Shown in pieces: positions 5,406-6,450 of a stretch of 6,450 nucleotides of DNA. Source of the DNA: Pseudobowmanella sp964228145 (GTDB taxonomy: Bacteria; Pseudomonadota; Gammaproteobacteria; Enterobacterales; Alteromonadaceae). A program made the translations under genes and the position numbers. The DNA is taken from contig CAXQZJ010000052.1 of the NCBI GenBank assembly GCA_964228145.1, positions 1 to 6,450 on the forward strand. The letters are read 5' to 3'. Within the stretch, counting starts at the first letter, position 1. The number at the start of each line of letters is the position of its first letter. The notes beneath the pieces were generated by a model. The model did not search any database. It was given only the letters and a program-made list of their open reading frames with translations, and had not been told where the DNA came from.

Positions 5406-6450
5406 TTGCAGCATAACCAACCATCCTTTACAGAACGTCTCTCTGTCCTGACACAGGGCAATATTGCGCAATCATTAAAAGATATTCGCCATGGCATAGA
5501 GCGCGAAACGTTGCGGGTTAAACCTGATGGGGGCATAGCCCAAACCCCACATCCGGAATCGCTGGGAAAAACCCTGACTCATGACTGGATCACCACAGAT
5601 TTCTCTGAATCGCTGTTGGAATTTATTACCCCTGCGGAATCCAGCGTCAGTACCACGCTGACCCAATTGCATGATATTCACAAATTTGTCTATCAACAGT
5701 TGGGTGAGGAGCGCTTATGGCCGCTGTCTATGCCGTGTTTTATTGCTAATCAGGACGAGATTCCCTTAGCTCAATACGGCACTGCCAATGTGGCAAAAAT
5801 GAAGACCCTTTATAGGCAGGGGCTGAAAAACCGTTACGGCGCGATGATGCAAGCCATTGCGGGCGTGCACTTTAATTTTTCATTGCCCAAGGCGTTTTGG
5901 CAGCAATGGCTGCCGGCCACCACAGGTCAGGATGCAAATAAAGACAGTGTTTCTGCCGCTTATTTTGCGATGATCCGCAATTATCGACGCCATTGTTGGA
6001 TGATTCCCTATTTGTTTGGTGCGTCACCGGCGTTGTGCGGATCTTTTCTGGAAGGGAGAACCAGTGCATTGCCCTTCAAATCATTAGGTAAAGGGACTTT
6101 GTATCTTCCTTACGCGACATCGTTACGAATGAGTGATTTGGGTTACACCAACAAAGCGCAGTCCGGCTTGTTTATTTGTTATAACGAAATGGACCAATAC
6201 ATTAGCTCTTTGCGTCGAGCTATTCGCACCCCATCCAAAGAATTTGCTCGCTTTCATTCCGACAAAGAACCTTTGCAGCAACTAAACAGCAATGTGTTGC
6301 AGATAGAAAACGAGTTATATTCGCCGATTCGACCCAAGCAACCAACACGTTCGTTGGAAAAACCGACCGATGCGTTAGCTGAACGCGGTGTTGAATACAT
6401 TGAAGTGCGTGCGCTGGATGTCAATCCATTCAGCTCCGTGGGCATAGATA
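5406..6450 (+). CDS. gshA: Glutamate-cysteine ligase GshA (3' end cut off by window)
   Basis: First and rate-limiting step of glutathione synthesis: ATP-dependent joining of the glutamate gamma-carboxyl to cysteine, in the cytoplasm. 348 codons are present of about 520 expected. The protein is the E. coli class: HGIERETLRV (29-38) and LLEFIT (70-75) supply the acidic metal ligands E32, E34 and E72. Then come LAQYGTAN (121-128), TLYRQGLKNRYG (134-145) with GVHFNFSLP (153-161), and VRALDVNPFSSVG near the cut end. The frame is open throughout with no lesion. The start is inferred: there is no ATG before the conserved region, and TTG at 5406 gives an N-terminus of usual length, with GCGGA 8 bases before it. 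An in-frame TTG at 5376 would add ten residues and cannot be excluded; the frame closes upstream at 5349-5351. It is divergent from the pseudouridine synthase and probably has its own promoter. Confidence 0.95.
   Translation, partial: MQHNQPSFTERLSVLTQGNIAQSLKDIRHGIERETLRVKPDGGIAQTPHPESLGKTLTHDWITTDFSESLLEFITPAESSVSTTLTQLHDIHKFVYQQLGEERLWPLSMPCFIANQDEIPLAQYGTANVAKMKTLYRQGLKNRYGAMMQAIAGVHFNFSLPKAFWQQWLPATTGQDANKDSVSAAYFAMIRNYRRHCWMIPYLFGASPALCGSFLEGRTSALPFKSLGKGTLYLPYATSLRMSDLGYTNKAQSGLFICYNEMDQYISSLRRAIRTPSKEFARFHSDKEPLQQLNSNVLQIENELYSPIRPKQPTRSLEKPTDALAERGVEYIEVRALDVNPFSSVGID

Overview
This window reads as ordinary, gene-dense chromosome of a marine-type gammaproteobacterium. The best guess is the Alteromonadales or a related order. 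Three things point there: a polar-flagellum stator pair closest to Vibrio PomA/PomB, a three-part ThiI of the E. coli type (THUMP, PP-loop, rhodanese), and an E. coli-class GshA. The species cannot be named from sequence alone. There are seven protein genes and no RNA genes, insertion sequences, CRISPR arrays, phage genes or integration scars. No gene-free stretch reaches 300 bases; the longest is about 140.

Layout. Positions 50-1752 (+) hold pomA and pomB, the two halves of a sodium-type flagellar stator, 5 bases apart. A 68-base gap follows with a likely promoter lying inside a near-perfect palindrome. Next is thiI (1821-3281, +), which makes 4-thiouridine in tRNA and supplies sulfur for the thiamin thiazole. 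Three minus-strand genes follow, read from right to left: an RluA-family pseudouridine synthase (5266-4553), a small VanZ-like membrane protein (4520-4128) and panE, ketopantoate reductase (4128-3247). VanZ and panE share one base (TAATG), and panE runs 35 bases into the 3' end of the convergent thiI. Divergent from the pseudouridine synthase, across about 140 bases, gshA (glutamate-cysteine ligase) starts at 5406 and runs off the right edge.

How they fit together. pomAB is a self-contained motility unit. The rest is housekeeping: tRNA/rRNA modification (thiI, pseudouridine synthase), cofactor and thiol synthesis (thiI for thiamin, panE for pantothenate and CoA, gshA for glutathione). I see no undescribed multi-gene system. 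The points worth a second look are small: the palindrome over the thiI promoter, an Asp-to-Asn change at PomA residue 31, the tail-to-tail thiI/panE overlap, the ambiguous VanZ start inside its own promoter zone, and four of seven genes starting at non-ATG codons.
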